A DNA stretch of 10,903 bases from Clostridiales bacterium (GTDB lineage Bacteria > Bacillota > Clostridia > Christensenellales > UBA1242): positions 1 to 10,903 of the forward strand of contig DMLH01000050.1 in NCBI GenBank assembly GCA_003453435.1, written 5' to 3'. Positions 1 through 7,117 of this stretch are shown here, piece after piece. Position numbers and translations under genes: made by a program. Each line of letters opens with the position of its first letter. Position 1 is the stretch's first letter. The notes beneath the pieces are model-generated. The model ran no database searches. It worked only from the letters and a program-made list of their open reading frames with translations, and was not told the origin of the DNA.

Positions 1-1
1 A

Positions 2-3000
2 TTAGGATATACATTTGCTGGTTGGATTGGGACTACTCATGGTAGTTTGTCAGGAAATAATTACACGTTTGGCCTTGACAATGATACCATACTTGCAGAT
101 TGGACGTATAATAGATATAGGGTTAACCTATTAAGTAATTTCCCTAACAAAGTAAATGAAACTGAAGAGAGTCAAGCTAGTGGAACAACATACTATTATG
201 CGGGCTATGATTCTAATCAAAAATATTCTACTGGTACAAGTTTAGATGAAATTCAGTTGATAGCACCAACAATAAAGGTGAGCGGTACGGAAGTATATTC
301 GTTTGATGGTTGGTATACTGCTGAAAATGATGGTGTTCAAGTAATTACATCAACAGGCGAATATGTAAATGCAACAATCGATGGCTACTTATTAAATGGT
401 TTATGGCATACAACGCAAGTTAAAAACCTATATGCACATTATTCAAACAAAAACTTTGATTTGTATTTTGACAAAAATACAGGCGATACAACCTCTCAAC
501 ACAGCAAGTCAGTAAGTTATGGCAGTCAATATGGAGATTTAGCAACAGCAACAAAGCAAGGGTACACCTTCAGTGGTTGGTACACAGATGCTACTGAAGG
601 CGATTTGGTAAGTTCAAATAGTTTAATGAACACACCGGGTGCAACCATTTATGCTCATTGGGTACCAAATAAAGTAGATGTCACTGTTAAGATTAATAAT
701 CTTGTTTATACGGCTCAAAACATTAAAGTAAGGCTAAATAATGGTGAGGAAGTTCTAGTAAATAGTGAAGGTATTGCTAAATTTACTGAAATTGCCGTTG
801 GTAATTATGACATATATTGCAGTGTAAGCGATACTTATAAAAATGTATTGGTAAATAGTGGAATAACATTAGAGGTTAACAGTGATTCCACAACTGCCAC
901 ATTAAATTACTATACAATAACTATAAATGAAGGCGAAGGCACAAACCTTGCAGTAAAATTGCAGGATAATACGGACTTGAAAGTTTTGACAGGTTATAAT
1001 GTGATTGAGGGGGCAGAGATTAATGCTGTAGCGACAACCAAAACTGGATATGATACATTAAGATTGGTTGCATATAACACAAATACTGTTGAGACATTAG
1101 TTGAAATCAACAACAATATAATTTTAATGCCAGGATTTAATTTAACAATTCAATCAATGGCAAATGAAACTGAATATACAATTACTTATAACTCTAATGG
1201 TGGGGAAGAAATATCTGAACAAATCTATAAAATAACCGACAATGTTATCATTAAAGGCCAAGCAGTAAGAGAAGGCTGTATATTTGATGGCTGGAAACTT
1301 GACGAAGCAGTTAACAACTGGCAAGCAAAAACATATTCAGCATTAGAGGTTGTTGGCGTAGGAAAATATGGCAATATTACACTTGTTGCGGAGTGGATAG
1401 GAATAAATTATACAGTTGCATACTGGGATGGTGGAAATACACCATTAGATACATCAAGCCATGTTTACGGCACTGCTTCAAATATTAAAACAGTACAAGA
1501 GTTAAATATTTCAAGAAGTGGATTTGAATTTGTTGGTTGGACATTAAGTAATACAGATTTGAGTAACGATTCATTTATAAAGGAATTAAGTAATGGAGAT
1601 AGGGTTCAAGACTTAACAACAATTGCAAATTCAACAGTTAATTTGTATGCAATTTGGAGTAGGTCAGCGCACTTCTATTCTGGAACATATAAGGCAACAG
1701 ATACTTTAGCAACACAATATTTCAATAGTAATTTAACTAACAAGTATTATGTTAAATCACCAGCAATTGTAACCAGTATAGATGGTTGGGAAGCGTTAGG
1801 CTATAGAGCAGATGTTAATGCGGATGCAGTTGAATACGAATTAAATGCTGAAATATTTGTTAGTGCTGACTTAAATAGTTTTTATGCTATATATTCCAGA
1901 CTGGCGCAGTTCATTTCTGGCGTATCTAAAGCAGAAACCGAAACTGCAACTCAGTATTACAACACAAACAATAACTATAGTGTTCTTGCTTTAACGCCTG
2001 CTTATATTGATGGTTGGACTGAAAATGGTTGGAGGGATGACACTGATGCTGACTCAAAACTATTTGATTCAAATTCAATAATAACTTCAAGTTCTAGTGT
2101 GTACTATGCTGTTTACGAACGTGAAATTTTAATGCATTATAATGGCAATACAAACACTAGTGGCGAAACTACAAGCCACAATGGAGTACAGTATTATAAT
2201 TCGAATTCAACAATAAGTGATGTAGTCTTCATAGCAAAGGAAAATGGTTTTGTAAAAACTGCATATTACTTTGTTACTTGGACACTTGGAAGTATCACTG
2301 GTGATGAATATGATGAAAATGTAGAAGTTGTTGTTTGTCCAGAGATTAATAGCGATGATATAGTTGTTGAAATGTATGCAAAATGGACACCAACCATATA
2401 TACGATTATCTTTAACACTAATGATGGTGAAATCATACAAAATATGAACTATAATATTGAGTCAAATGATGTTCTGCCGGTTGCAGTTCGAGACGGTTAT
2501 GAATTTAGTTATTGGACAGTTATCAACGCTGAAGGCAATTGGGAATTAAATGAACAAATAAATGGTGGAGCTTCATTGTTTGGAAGATATGGAAATATTT
2601 CATTAAAAGCTGAGTGGGATGAAGATAATTATACAATCACTTACATTAAAAATAATGGCCAAACAAATGAAATTCAAGAGTATTCAATAACAACAGAAAA
2701 TTTAACACTAAAAAAAGCGCCAACAAGAGACGGATTTAAGTTTACTGGATGGCTACTTTCTGAGGGCGTAAAAAACTGGGAAGCAAAAGTTTATAATGAA
2801 AATGAAAATGTTGGCGGTGGCAAATTTGGCAACATAACACTTGTTGCTCAGTGGTCATCAAATTCTTATAGTATTATATTTGATGTTGATGGTGGAACAG
2901 AAATTGAACCTATGTTGTACTATACAAGTAATGAAAGCCAAAGTATAGAATTAGTTGAAACTAATAAAGTAGGATATGATTTCTATTGTTATGAAATAAA

Positions 3001-4765
3001 AAATAATTCAAATCCAAATTCAAACATTACAGAAAGAAAAATTCTTAATATTCCTGCAAACGCATATGGAGATATAACAGTTAAGGTTATTTGGACAGAT
3101 GGAGTTGTTAGATACAATGTTTATCATTACGTTATGGGTACAAATGGTACATATCCAGAAACTGCTCAGCCTGTAATTAGAATAGGAACGGCTCACGGCA
3201 TTGTGACGCTTGTTGATGAGATAGATAAAAACAAACTTGTTGATGGAGGAATTGTATTTGATTATGCTTCATCAAGTAAGGGCGGAAATGCTCAAACAAC
3301 ATTAGAACTTGCTGATGATAATTCTAGTGAAATTCATATTTACTACAAACGCTTAAAACATATGGTAAGTTTGATAAGTGGCGAAGGCATTAGTTCAACA
3401 ACCGGTTCAGGTGAGTACTATTATGGTGAAAGTGTTGCGATAAATGCAGAAGTTGAAAATGGCTATACTTGGAGTGCTTGGTCTGGCGCACTGACATCAC
3501 AAGATAGAGACTACTCATTTGCTATGCCTTTAACTAATATTGAATTAACTGCTCAAACAACTATAAACAATTACTTGTTAAAAATAAATTACTTATTCAG
3601 CACCGGAGACGTTGCATACACGTCTTATGAACACAGATATGATTATAAGTACGCATATAGTGTGCAAAGTCCTGAAGTTGATGGATATTCTTGTAGTATA
3701 AAAACCGTTATAGGCACAATGCCGGCTGAGGACTATGAACTTTCAGTTGTTTACACACTTAACGAATATATCATTACATTTGATACAAATGGTGGTGATG
3801 TGGTTGCTAGCATAACATACACAATTCAAAGTGATGATTTCTTGCCAAGCGCAAGCAGAATCGGATATACATTTAACCGCTGGAAAGTTGTTGTTGCAGA
3901 TGGAAATTGGTTTGACAGTGTACTAATAAGTGCTGGAAGTTCTCTAAAAGGTAAATTTGGCAACACAACTTTGCAAGCAGTTTGGTTCGCAAATAATAAC
4001 ACACCATACACTGTTCAACACTACAAGCAAAATTTAGCCTTAAACGGATATGATTTAATAAATTCAGACGTACAAAGTTTGTCTGGCCAAACTAATACAG
4101 AAGTTAGTTTAACAGTAAAGCAATATCAAGGTTTCACATTTGATGAAACTAATCCAAACAACGTGCTTAGTGGAAATATTAATGGAGATGGTTCATTAGT
4201 TCTTAAGGCATATTATAAACGCAATATTCACAATGTAAATATCAGTGTAAACATTAATAATCAAGATGGTTTAGGTGAATATAAACTAGACATGGATTGT
4301 ATTTCTGGTGAAATTGGTTTTGGTGAAATTGAACAAAATAAGTATTACTTATCAAAGCAACTTGCTTATGGCGCACAAGTCAAAATAGTTGCATCCGAAA
4401 AGGATGGCTATGAGTTTGTTGGTTGGTATGATAGCAAAGGCACATTAATAACAGTTGGTGCAGAAATTGAACTTACTATTAATGACTTGGATGTAAGTTA
4501 TAGCGCTAGGTTTAGAATTAAAAGAACAATTCCTATAATTCCAATTGCAGCAATTTCTGGAGGAGTCGTGTTAATAATTTCAGGTATTTTAATTGGAATA
4601 AAAGTGTCAAAACGTAGAAGGCCAAAACTACCAAAACCTAAAAAGATTAAACGCATAAAATCGGATAAAAAATTGTTTGAGCAAAAAACGACAAGCAGTG
4701 CAGATAAACTTGCAAATTCAGGCTCGAAACGTATCACCATAAAGGACTTAAATTTAAAGAAATAG
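2..4765 (+). CDS. Giant InlB B-repeat / MucBP-like surface protein, 5'-truncated by the window
   Basis: The reading frame is open from base 2, and the first residues (LGYTFAGW) already form a repeat motif, so the true start lies to the left. A TTG at 47 lies inside this repeat and is not a credible start. At least 1587 residues are visible. Most of the protein is a chain of 65-85-residue beta-rich units with the Listeria-Bacteroides / InlB B-repeat pattern: a strand, a 'GYxFxGW' core and a closing 'LxAxW' or 'YAxY'. Two MucBP-like units and divergent B-repeats follow, then one hydrophobic helix (about residues 1510-1533) and a 54-residue Lys/Arg-rich tail. No LPXTG-like motif is seen. Known proteins of this architecture are exported adhesins or cell-surface proteins. 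An adhesin or surface-layer role, anchored by the helix with the tail in the cytoplasm, is inference. The signal peptide and N-terminal domains are not in view. The gene ends in TAG and is followed by a hairpin. Confidence 0.9.
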   Translation, partial: LGYTFAGWIGTTHGSLSGNNYTFGLDNDTILADWTYNRYRVNLLSNFPNKVNETEESQASGTTYYYAGYDSNQKYSTGTSLDEIQLIAPTIKVSGTEVYSFDGWYTAENDGVQVITSTGEYVNATIDGYLLNGLWHTTQVKNLYAHYSNKNFDLYFDKNTGDTTSQHSKSVSYGSQYGDLATATKQGYTFSGWYTDATEGDLVSSNSLMNTPGATIYAHWVPNKVDVTVKINNLVYTAQNIKVRLNNGEEVLVNSEGIAKFTEIAVGNYDIYCSVSDTYKNVLVNSGITLEVNSDSTTATLNYYTITINEGEGTNLAVKLQDNTDLKVLTGYNVIEGAEINAVATTKTGYDTLRLVAYNTNTVETLVEINNNIILMPGFNLTIQSMANETEYTITYNSNGGEEISEQIYKITDNVIIKGQAVREGCIFDGWKLDEAVNNWQAKTYSALEVVGVGKYGNITLVAEWIGINYTVAYWDGGNTPLDTSSHVYGTASNIKTVQELNISRSGFEFVGWTLSNTDLSNDSFIKELSNGDRVQDLTTIANSTVNLYAIWSRSAHFYSGTYKATDTLATQYFNSNLTNKYYVKSPAIVTSIDGWEALGYRADVNADAVEYELNAEIFVSADLNSFYAIYSRLAQFISGVSKAETETATQYYNTNNNYSVLALTPAYIDGWTENGWRDDTDADSKLFDSNSIITSSSSVYYAVYEREILMHYNGNTNTSGETTSHNGVQYYNSNSTISDVVFIAKENGFVKTAYYFVTWTLGSITGDEYDENVEVVVCPEINSDDIVVEMYAKWTPTIYTIIFNTNDGEIIQNMNYNIESNDVLPVAVRDGYEFSYWTVINAEGNWELNEQINGGASLFGRYGNISLKAEWDEDNYTITYIKNNGQTNEIQEYSITTENLTLKKAPTRDGFKFTGWLLSEGVKNWEAKVYNENENVGGGKFGNITLVAQWSSNSYSIIFDVDGGTEIEPMLYYTSNESQSIELVETNKVGYDFYCYEIKNNSNPNSNITERKILNIPANAYGDITVKVIWTDGVVRYNVYHYVMGTNGTYPETAQPVIRIGTAHGIVTLVDEIDKNKLVDGGIVFDYASSSKGGNAQTTLELADDNSSEIHIYYKRLKHMVSLISGEGISSTTGSGEYYYGESVAINAEVENGYTWSAWSGALTSQDRDYSFAMPLTNIELTAQTTINNYLLKINYLFSTGDVAYTSYEHRYDYKYAYSVQSPEVDGYSCSIKTVIGTMPAEDYELSVVYTLNEYIITFDTNGGDVVASITYTIQSDDFLPSASRIGYTFNRWKVVVADGNWFDSVLISAGSSLKGKFGNTTLQAVWFANNNTPYTVQHYKQNLALNGYDLINSDVQSLSGQTNTEVSLTVKQYQGFTFDETNPNNVLSGNINGDGSLVLKAYYKRNIHNVNISVNINNQDGLGEYKLDMDCISGEIGFGEIEQNKYYLSKQLAYGAQVKIVASEKDGYEFVGWYDSKGTLITVGAEIELTINDLDVSYSARFRIKRTIPIIPIAAISGGVVLIISGILIGIKVSKRRRPKLPKPKKIKRIKSDKKLFEQKTTSSADKLANSGSKRITIKDLNLKK
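671..913 (+). other. Non-repeat beta-sandwich-like module inside the giant protein
   Basis: About 80 residues (224-304 counted from base 2) break the B-repeat pattern. The stretch has no GW core and reads as alternating short strands: VTVKI, IKVRLNNGEEVLV, GIAKFTEIAVGNYDIY. A 'nGeevlvnseGiakFteIavGnYdi' pattern resembles carboxypeptidase-regulatory-like or Cna-B/prealbumin-like folds, in which a ligand or spacer domain carries a 'G-x-Y' turn. The family assignment is a guess from the pattern only. Confidence 0.4.
1172..1396 (+). repeat. Extended B-repeat unit of the NW-GKYGN class, copy 1
   Basis: A 75-residue unit. It opens with EYTITYNSNGGEEI and has the core FDGW. It then carries the insert NNWQAKTY...GVGKYGNITLVAEW, which is absent from the ordinary B-repeats of the same protein. 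The same insert pattern recurs at 2396-2617, 2630-2854 and 3767-3985. Confidence 0.75.
1664..2122 (+). repeat. Tandem pair of a second repeat class (HFYSG...YAIYSR)
   Basis: Two adjacent units, 1664-1900 and 1901-2122, of 79 and 74 residues, align along their length. Both have 'F-SG--KA---ATQY-N-N', then a 'IDGW' segment, then 'GYRADVNAD' or 'GWRDDTDAD', and close with 'YAIYSR' or 'YAVYER'. They lack the 'GYxFxGW' core of the other units. This looks like an intragenic duplication of a distinct module. Confidence 0.75.
2396..2617 (+). repeat. Extended B-repeat unit of the NW-GKYGN class, copy 2
   Basis: A 74-residue unit with IYTIIFNTNDGE, the core YEFSYW (Y replaces the usual G before W) and the class insert GNWELNEQ...LFGRYGNISLKAEW. 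It is directly followed by copy 3 after a four-residue linker. Confidence 0.75.
2630..2854 (+). repeat. Extended B-repeat unit of the NW-GKYGN class, copy 3
   Basis: A 75-residue unit with YTITYIKNNGQ, the core FKFTGW and the insert KNWEAKVY...GGGKFGNITLVAQW. It is closest to copy 1: the two share NW-AK-Y, GK(Y/F)GNITLVA and W in register. That suggests relatively recent duplication followed by divergence. Confidence 0.75.
3104..3352 (+). other. MucBP-like module 1 of the giant protein
   Basis: About 83 residues with the order 'YNVYHYVMGTNGTY', a central 'GIVFDY' and a closing 'IHIYYKR'. MucBP-type domains typically start with a 'V-HY-D--G' strand and end with 'v-YY-r'. The similarity is by motif order only. 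Mucin binding itself is not shown by the sequence. Confidence 0.5.
3767..3985 (+). repeat. Extended B-repeat unit of the NW-GKYGN class, copy 4
   Basis: A 73-residue unit with YIITFDTNGGDVV, the core YTFNRW and the insert GNWFDSVL...LKGKFGNTTLQAVW. It is separated from the other three copies by MucBP-like and divergent B-repeat segments. Confidence 0.75.
4001..4222 (+). other. MucBP-like module 2 of the giant protein
   Basis: About 74 residues: TPYTVQHYKQNL at the start, a middle 'LSGQTNTEVSLTVKQYQGF', then 'LSGNINGDGSLVLKAYYKR' at the end. The 'YTVxHYxxNL ... YxGFxF ... sGxIxxDGSLvLkxYY' order is typical of surface proteins that combine MucBP-like and Listeria-Bacteroides repeats. It is the better of the two matches in this protein. 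Confidence 0.6.
4529..4762 (+). other. C-terminal transmembrane anchor and basic cytoplasmic tail
   Basis: A 24-residue hydrophobic stretch (IPIIPIAAISGGVV then LIISGILIGI) is followed directly by KVSKRRRPKLPKPKKIKR and a further polar, Lys-rich segment up to the stop, 54 residues in all. The positive charges after the helix predict an outside-to-inside topology. No sortase motif precedes the helix, and the tail is far longer than the few basic residues that end sortase substrates. Confidence 0.75.
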
Positions 4766-4769
4766 TTTT

Positions 4770-4804
4770 ATCAAAAATAACTTCAACATGAGGTTATTTT
4801 TGAT
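4770..4804 (+). terminator. Hairpin terminator after the giant surface protein gene
   Basis: The stem TCAAAAATAAC (4771-4781) pairs perfectly with GTTATTTTTGA (4793-4803). It is extended inward by three pairs, one of them G-U, around the loop AACAT, and outward by one A-T pair. The T run is inside the 3' arm rather than after it, so its strength as an intrinsic terminator is uncertain. Confidence 0.6.
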
Positions 4805-4892
4805 GCAGTGTTTATTAATAGTTATCCTACATAAAAAATCAAATAATAGAAAATAATAAGTTTACAAAAATTATTATAATTGTAATTATCTC

Positions 4893-4920
4893 TTGACAAA
4901 TATGTAAAATATGATATAAT
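4893..4920 (+). promoter_or_regulatory. Sigma-A-type promoter of rpsU
   Basis: A perfect TTGACA (4893-4898) and a perfect TATAAT (4915-4920) are separated by 16 bases. Very AT-rich DNA lies just upstream (4861-4890) and could act as an UP element. Transcription would start near 4927, giving a leader of about 26 bases. Confidence 0.85.
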
Positions 4921-4952
4921 GAATAAGAATTTTAGACCAAGGTGGTGAAATT

Positions 4953-5126
4953 GTGAGCGTTGTTAAAGTTGGCGAAACTGAAAGCTTAGATAGTGCTATT
5001 AAGCGTTTTAAGAGAAAATGTCAAAAAGACGGCATTATTGGCGATATTAAAAAGAACCAAGAATATCTTAAACCAAGCGTTAAGAAAAAGCTTAAAAGAG
5101 AAGAAGCTAGAAAAAAGAATAGATAA
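4953..5126 (+). CDS. rpsU: 30S ribosomal protein S21
   Basis: This 57-residue protein has the typical bacterial S21 length and pattern. It opens with MSVVKVGETESLDSAIKRFK and continues RKCQKDGII, then NQEYLKPSVKKKLKREEARKK. S21 is a small basic protein of the 30S platform that acts in initiation, next to the anti-Shine-Dalgarno region of 16S rRNA. The start is GTG at 4953. It is set by AAGGTGGTG at 4939-4947, which matches eight of nine bases of the ideal ribosome-binding site with five bases between, and by the conserved S-V-V-K-V opening. The gene has its own promoter and a terminator six bases after the TAA stop, so it is monocistronic. In many Bacillota rpsU lies near yqeY or dnaG; neither neighbours it here. 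Confidence 0.95.
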   Translation: MSVVKVGETESLDSAIKRFKRKCQKDGIIGDIKKNQEYLKPSVKKKLKREEARKKNR

Positions 5127-5131
5127 TTAAT

Positions 5132-5160
5132 AAAAAATGGACTTTAATGTCCATTTTTTT
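5132..5160. terminator. Bidirectional terminator between rpsU and the binding-protein gene
   Basis: AAAAAATGGAC (5132-5142) and GTCCATTTTTT (5149-5159) form a perfect 11-bp stem around the loop TTTAAT. On the plus strand the 3' arm ends in a T run (5154-5160) right after rpsU. On the minus strand the complement of 5132-5137 gives the T run, three bases past the stop of the convergent gene. It therefore serves both genes. Confidence 0.9.
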
Positions 5161-5162
5161 GT

Positions 5163-6182
5163 CTATTTGCTAAAATATTCATTCATAACAAGTGTTGCAA
5201 AATTTGTATTTATAATTTTGCTATAACTTGGTGTTGCAGTACTACTAAGTTCTTTTGCACCTTTAAGCATTTGAACAAGTCTATCGAAGTTTATTTCACT
5301 CATAACAGGTGTTTCATTCCAAGCATCTGCAGCAATGTAATTTTGCATACCAACTTTTAAACTTTCTTTACTGCTTCCGCTAAAAGATGGTGCCAAACTT
5401 TCAACAACTGAATTAATATTTGCAGTTTTAATAAACTCTAAACCCCGTTGAATTGCTTTTAAAAATGCAATTATGACTTCTGGATTTTTTTGTATATAGT
5501 CTTTATTAGCACTAAAACAAGTAAATGGTATTTCACCACTTTCAGCACCAACAGCGCCAACAATGTAGCCTGCACCTGTTTTGACAAATTCACTTGCTGC
5601 TGGTTCAAACAATGTCATATAATCGCCAACACCACTTAAAAATGCACCGGAAATATTAGCAAAAGCAATACTTGTGTCAAAAGTTAAGTCTGTTTCTATG
5701 TCATATCCATTATTTTCTAACGCCATTTGCAAACTCATTGCTGGGCTTCCACCTTTTCTGCCTGCAATAATGTGTTTGCCAGCTAAATTTGACCAGTCAA
5801 AGCCAGGCTCGTTTTGTCTTGAAATTAAAAATGAACCATCACGCTTTGTAAGTTGACCAAAAACAACAGGGTAATTTGTGTCGCCATTAACATATGAATA
5901 TATATTTTGCTCTGCACCCATAAGTCCAATGTCTGCTGAACCAGTCATAAGTGCAACGTTTGTTGTGTTGCTACCTTCAGCGGTCACTAAGTCAACAGTG
6001 TAGCCTTCATCTTCAAAATATCCATTGTTTATTGCAACATAAAGTGGAGCATAGAAGATGCTGTTTGTGACTTGATTCACTCTTATCACTTTTTTACTTT
6101 CGCCATTCGCACATCCAACAAGACCAATGCTAGAAGATAAAATTATAACTACTAGTAAAAAAATTGAAAATATCTTTTTCAT
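5163..6182 (-). CDS. ABC transporter substrate-binding lipoprotein, NMT1/SsuA/THI5-like
   Basis: A 339-residue lipoprotein. Residues 1-23 form a signal peptide (MKK, a hydrophobic core, then LVG) ending at the lipobox cysteine C24, so the mature protein is tethered outside the membrane. The body fits the type 2 periplasmic-binding fold of the NitT/TauT/SsuA/ThiY family. It has 'FYAPLYVAINNGYFEDEGYTV' split over residues 43-63 (the usual 'a-liaia-kGyFkdeGl-V' opening), 'ALMTGSADIGL' (77-87), 'LAGKHIIAGRKGGSPAM' (133-149) and a C-terminal helical region. The family binds nitrate, taurine, alkanesulfonates, riboflavin or thiamine-precursor pyrimidines; I cannot tell which applies here. AGGAGG at 6187-6192 on this strand fixes the ATG at 6182. 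The gene diverges from the ATPase-permease pair it presumably serves and converges on rpsU. No biosynthetic or degradative gene nearby indicates the ligand. Confidence 0.88.
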   Translation of the reverse strand: MKKIFSIFLLVVIILSSSIGLVGCANGESKKVIRVNQVTNSIFYAPLYVAINNGYFEDEGYTVDLVTAEGSNTTNVALMTGSADIGLMGAEQNIYSYVNGDTNYPVVFGQLTKRDGSFLISRQNEPGFDWSNLAGKHIIAGRKGGSPAMSLQMALENNGYDIETDLTFDTSIAFANISGAFLSGVGDYMTLFEPAASEFVKTGAGYIVGAVGAESGEIPFTCFSANKDYIQKNPEVIIAFLKAIQRGLEFIKTANINSVVESLAPSFSGSSKESLKVGMQNYIAADAWNETPVMSEINFDRLVQMLKGAKELSSTATPSYSKIINTNFATLVMNEYFSK

Positions 6183-6223
6183 ATAACCTCCTGAATTATA
6201 CTATTCATGGGGCTTTATTTTTG

Positions 6224-6311
6224 TTAAAGATAAAAAATATTTTAATTAAATATAAATAAAATTCTATGTTTCTTATTTATCTAACTAAGTTTTAACATAA
6301 TTTATCTTTAA
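6224..6311. promoter_or_regulatory. Divergent control region with a matched 11-mer facing each transporter arm
   Basis: TTAAAGATAAA (6224-6234) is the exact reverse complement of TTTATCTTTAA (6301-6311). Each copy therefore reads TTTATCTTTAA toward its own gene and ends 41 bases before the lipoprotein start and 47 bases before the ATPase start. The right copy lies in the spacer of the predicted ATPase promoter. The pair could be a binding site for a shared regulator, but AT-rich chance similarity is possible and no regulator gene is visible. Confidence 0.35.
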
Positions 6312-6321
6312 AAAATATACT
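6292..6321 (+). promoter_or_regulatory. Predicted promoter of the ATPase-permease operon
   Basis: TTAACA (6292-6297) and TATACT (6316-6321) each match consensus in five of six positions, with an 18-base spacer. Transcription would start near 6328, about 30 bases before the ATG at 6359. GGAGA at 6350-6354 is the ribosome-binding site. Confidence 0.6.
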
Positions 6322-6358
6322 GAATTATGACCAAAGAAAAATTTATTATGGAGAAACT

Positions 6359-7117
6359 ATGGATAAAAATATTTTAGAATTAAAAGATGTTGGCCTTATT
6401 TATCAATCTGCAAGTGGTGAAACAGAGGCCGTAAAGAATTTTAACCTAAGTGTTAAAAAAGATGAGTTTGTTGCCATTGTTGGGCCAAGTGGTTGTGGAA
6501 AAACCACAATGCTATCAATTATGAGCGGAATTTTGCCCGTGACAAGTGGAAAGGTTTTATTGGATGGTAATGACCTTGCAAGCACCAAAACATATATAGG
6601 ATATATGTTTCAACGAGATGAACTTTTTGAGTGGCGCACAGTTTGGCAAAATATTATGCTTGGTTTAGAAATCAAAAAAAATATAACTGATGAACAAAAA
6701 GAATATGCTAAAAAATTAATAGAAAAGTATGGAATTAAAGATTTTATCTTAAAAAAGCCTAGGGAACTTAGCGGGGGCATGCGCCAAAGAGTTGCCTTAA
6801 TTAGAACTTTGGTTTTAAAACCAGAAATTTTGCTATTAGATGAGCCGTTTAGCGCATTAGACTTTCAAACAAGGCTTAGTGTTTGTGATGATGTTGCAGG
6901 CATAATTAAAAGTGAACACAAAACGGCAATTTTAGTCACACATGATATAAGCGAAGCAATTAGTATGGCAGATAGAGTTGTTGTTTTAACTAAAAGGCCA
7001 GCCACAGTAAAAAAGGAATTTAAAATTGAACTTACCGGTGAAACACCGCTTGAGCGACGAGAAGACCCTAAATTTTCTAGTTTATTTAATAAAATTTGGG
7101 AGGAACTTGACAAATGA
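6359..7117 (+). CDS. ABC transporter ATP-binding protein, SsuB/TauB/ThiZ-like
   Basis: A 252-residue ABC ATPase with every catalytic element intact: Walker A GPSGCGKT (42-49), Q-loop Q85 in YMFQRDELF, signature LSGGMRQR (137-144), Walker B ILLLDEPF (157-164, catalytic E162), D-loop SALD (165-168) and switch histidine H195 in VTHD. The Q-loop sequel 'ELFEWRTVWQNIMLGLE' matches the nitrate/sulfonate/taurine importer branch ('LLPWRTV-dNV-lGLE'). A dimer of this protein would power import through the permease encoded next. Its ATGA overlaps the permease start by four bases, which implies translational coupling and a shared transcript. The binding-protein gene is divergent. The substrate is not determined by the sequence. 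Length is normal for the family. Confidence 0.95.
   Translation: MDKNILELKDVGLIYQSASGETEAVKNFNLSVKKDEFVAIVGPSGCGKTTMLSIMSGILPVTSGKVLLDGNDLASTKTYIGYMFQRDELFEWRTVWQNIMLGLEIKKNITDEQKEYAKKLIEKYGIKDFILKKPRELSGGMRQRVALIRTLVLKPEILLLDEPFSALDFQTRLSVCDDVAGIIKSEHKTAILVTHDISEAISMADRVVVLTKRPATVKKEFKIELTGETPLERREDPKFSSLFNKIWEELDK

Noticed and set aside
4498..4740. Minus-strand ORF opposite the end of the giant gene
   Set aside because: It is the reverse shadow of the transmembrane and tail segment. It has no ribosome-binding site and its hydrophobicity mirrors the sense strand.
47..4765. TTG at 47 as the start of the giant gene
   Set aside because: The frame is open to base 2, and the bases before 47 encode part of a B-repeat (GYTFAGW), so the gene continues off the left edge.
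6195..6223. TATAAT on the minus strand (6195-6200) as the binding-protein promoter
   Set aside because: It lies only two bases before the ribosome-binding site, so the transcript would start inside that site. The nearest -35-like TTAACA is 21 bases away. The true promoter is probably farther upstream and I cannot place it.
6183..6358. TPP or other riboswitch in the divergent gap, suggested by ThiY-like homology
   Set aside because: No CUGAGA-type core, conserved pairing scheme or expression-platform hairpin was found on either strand.
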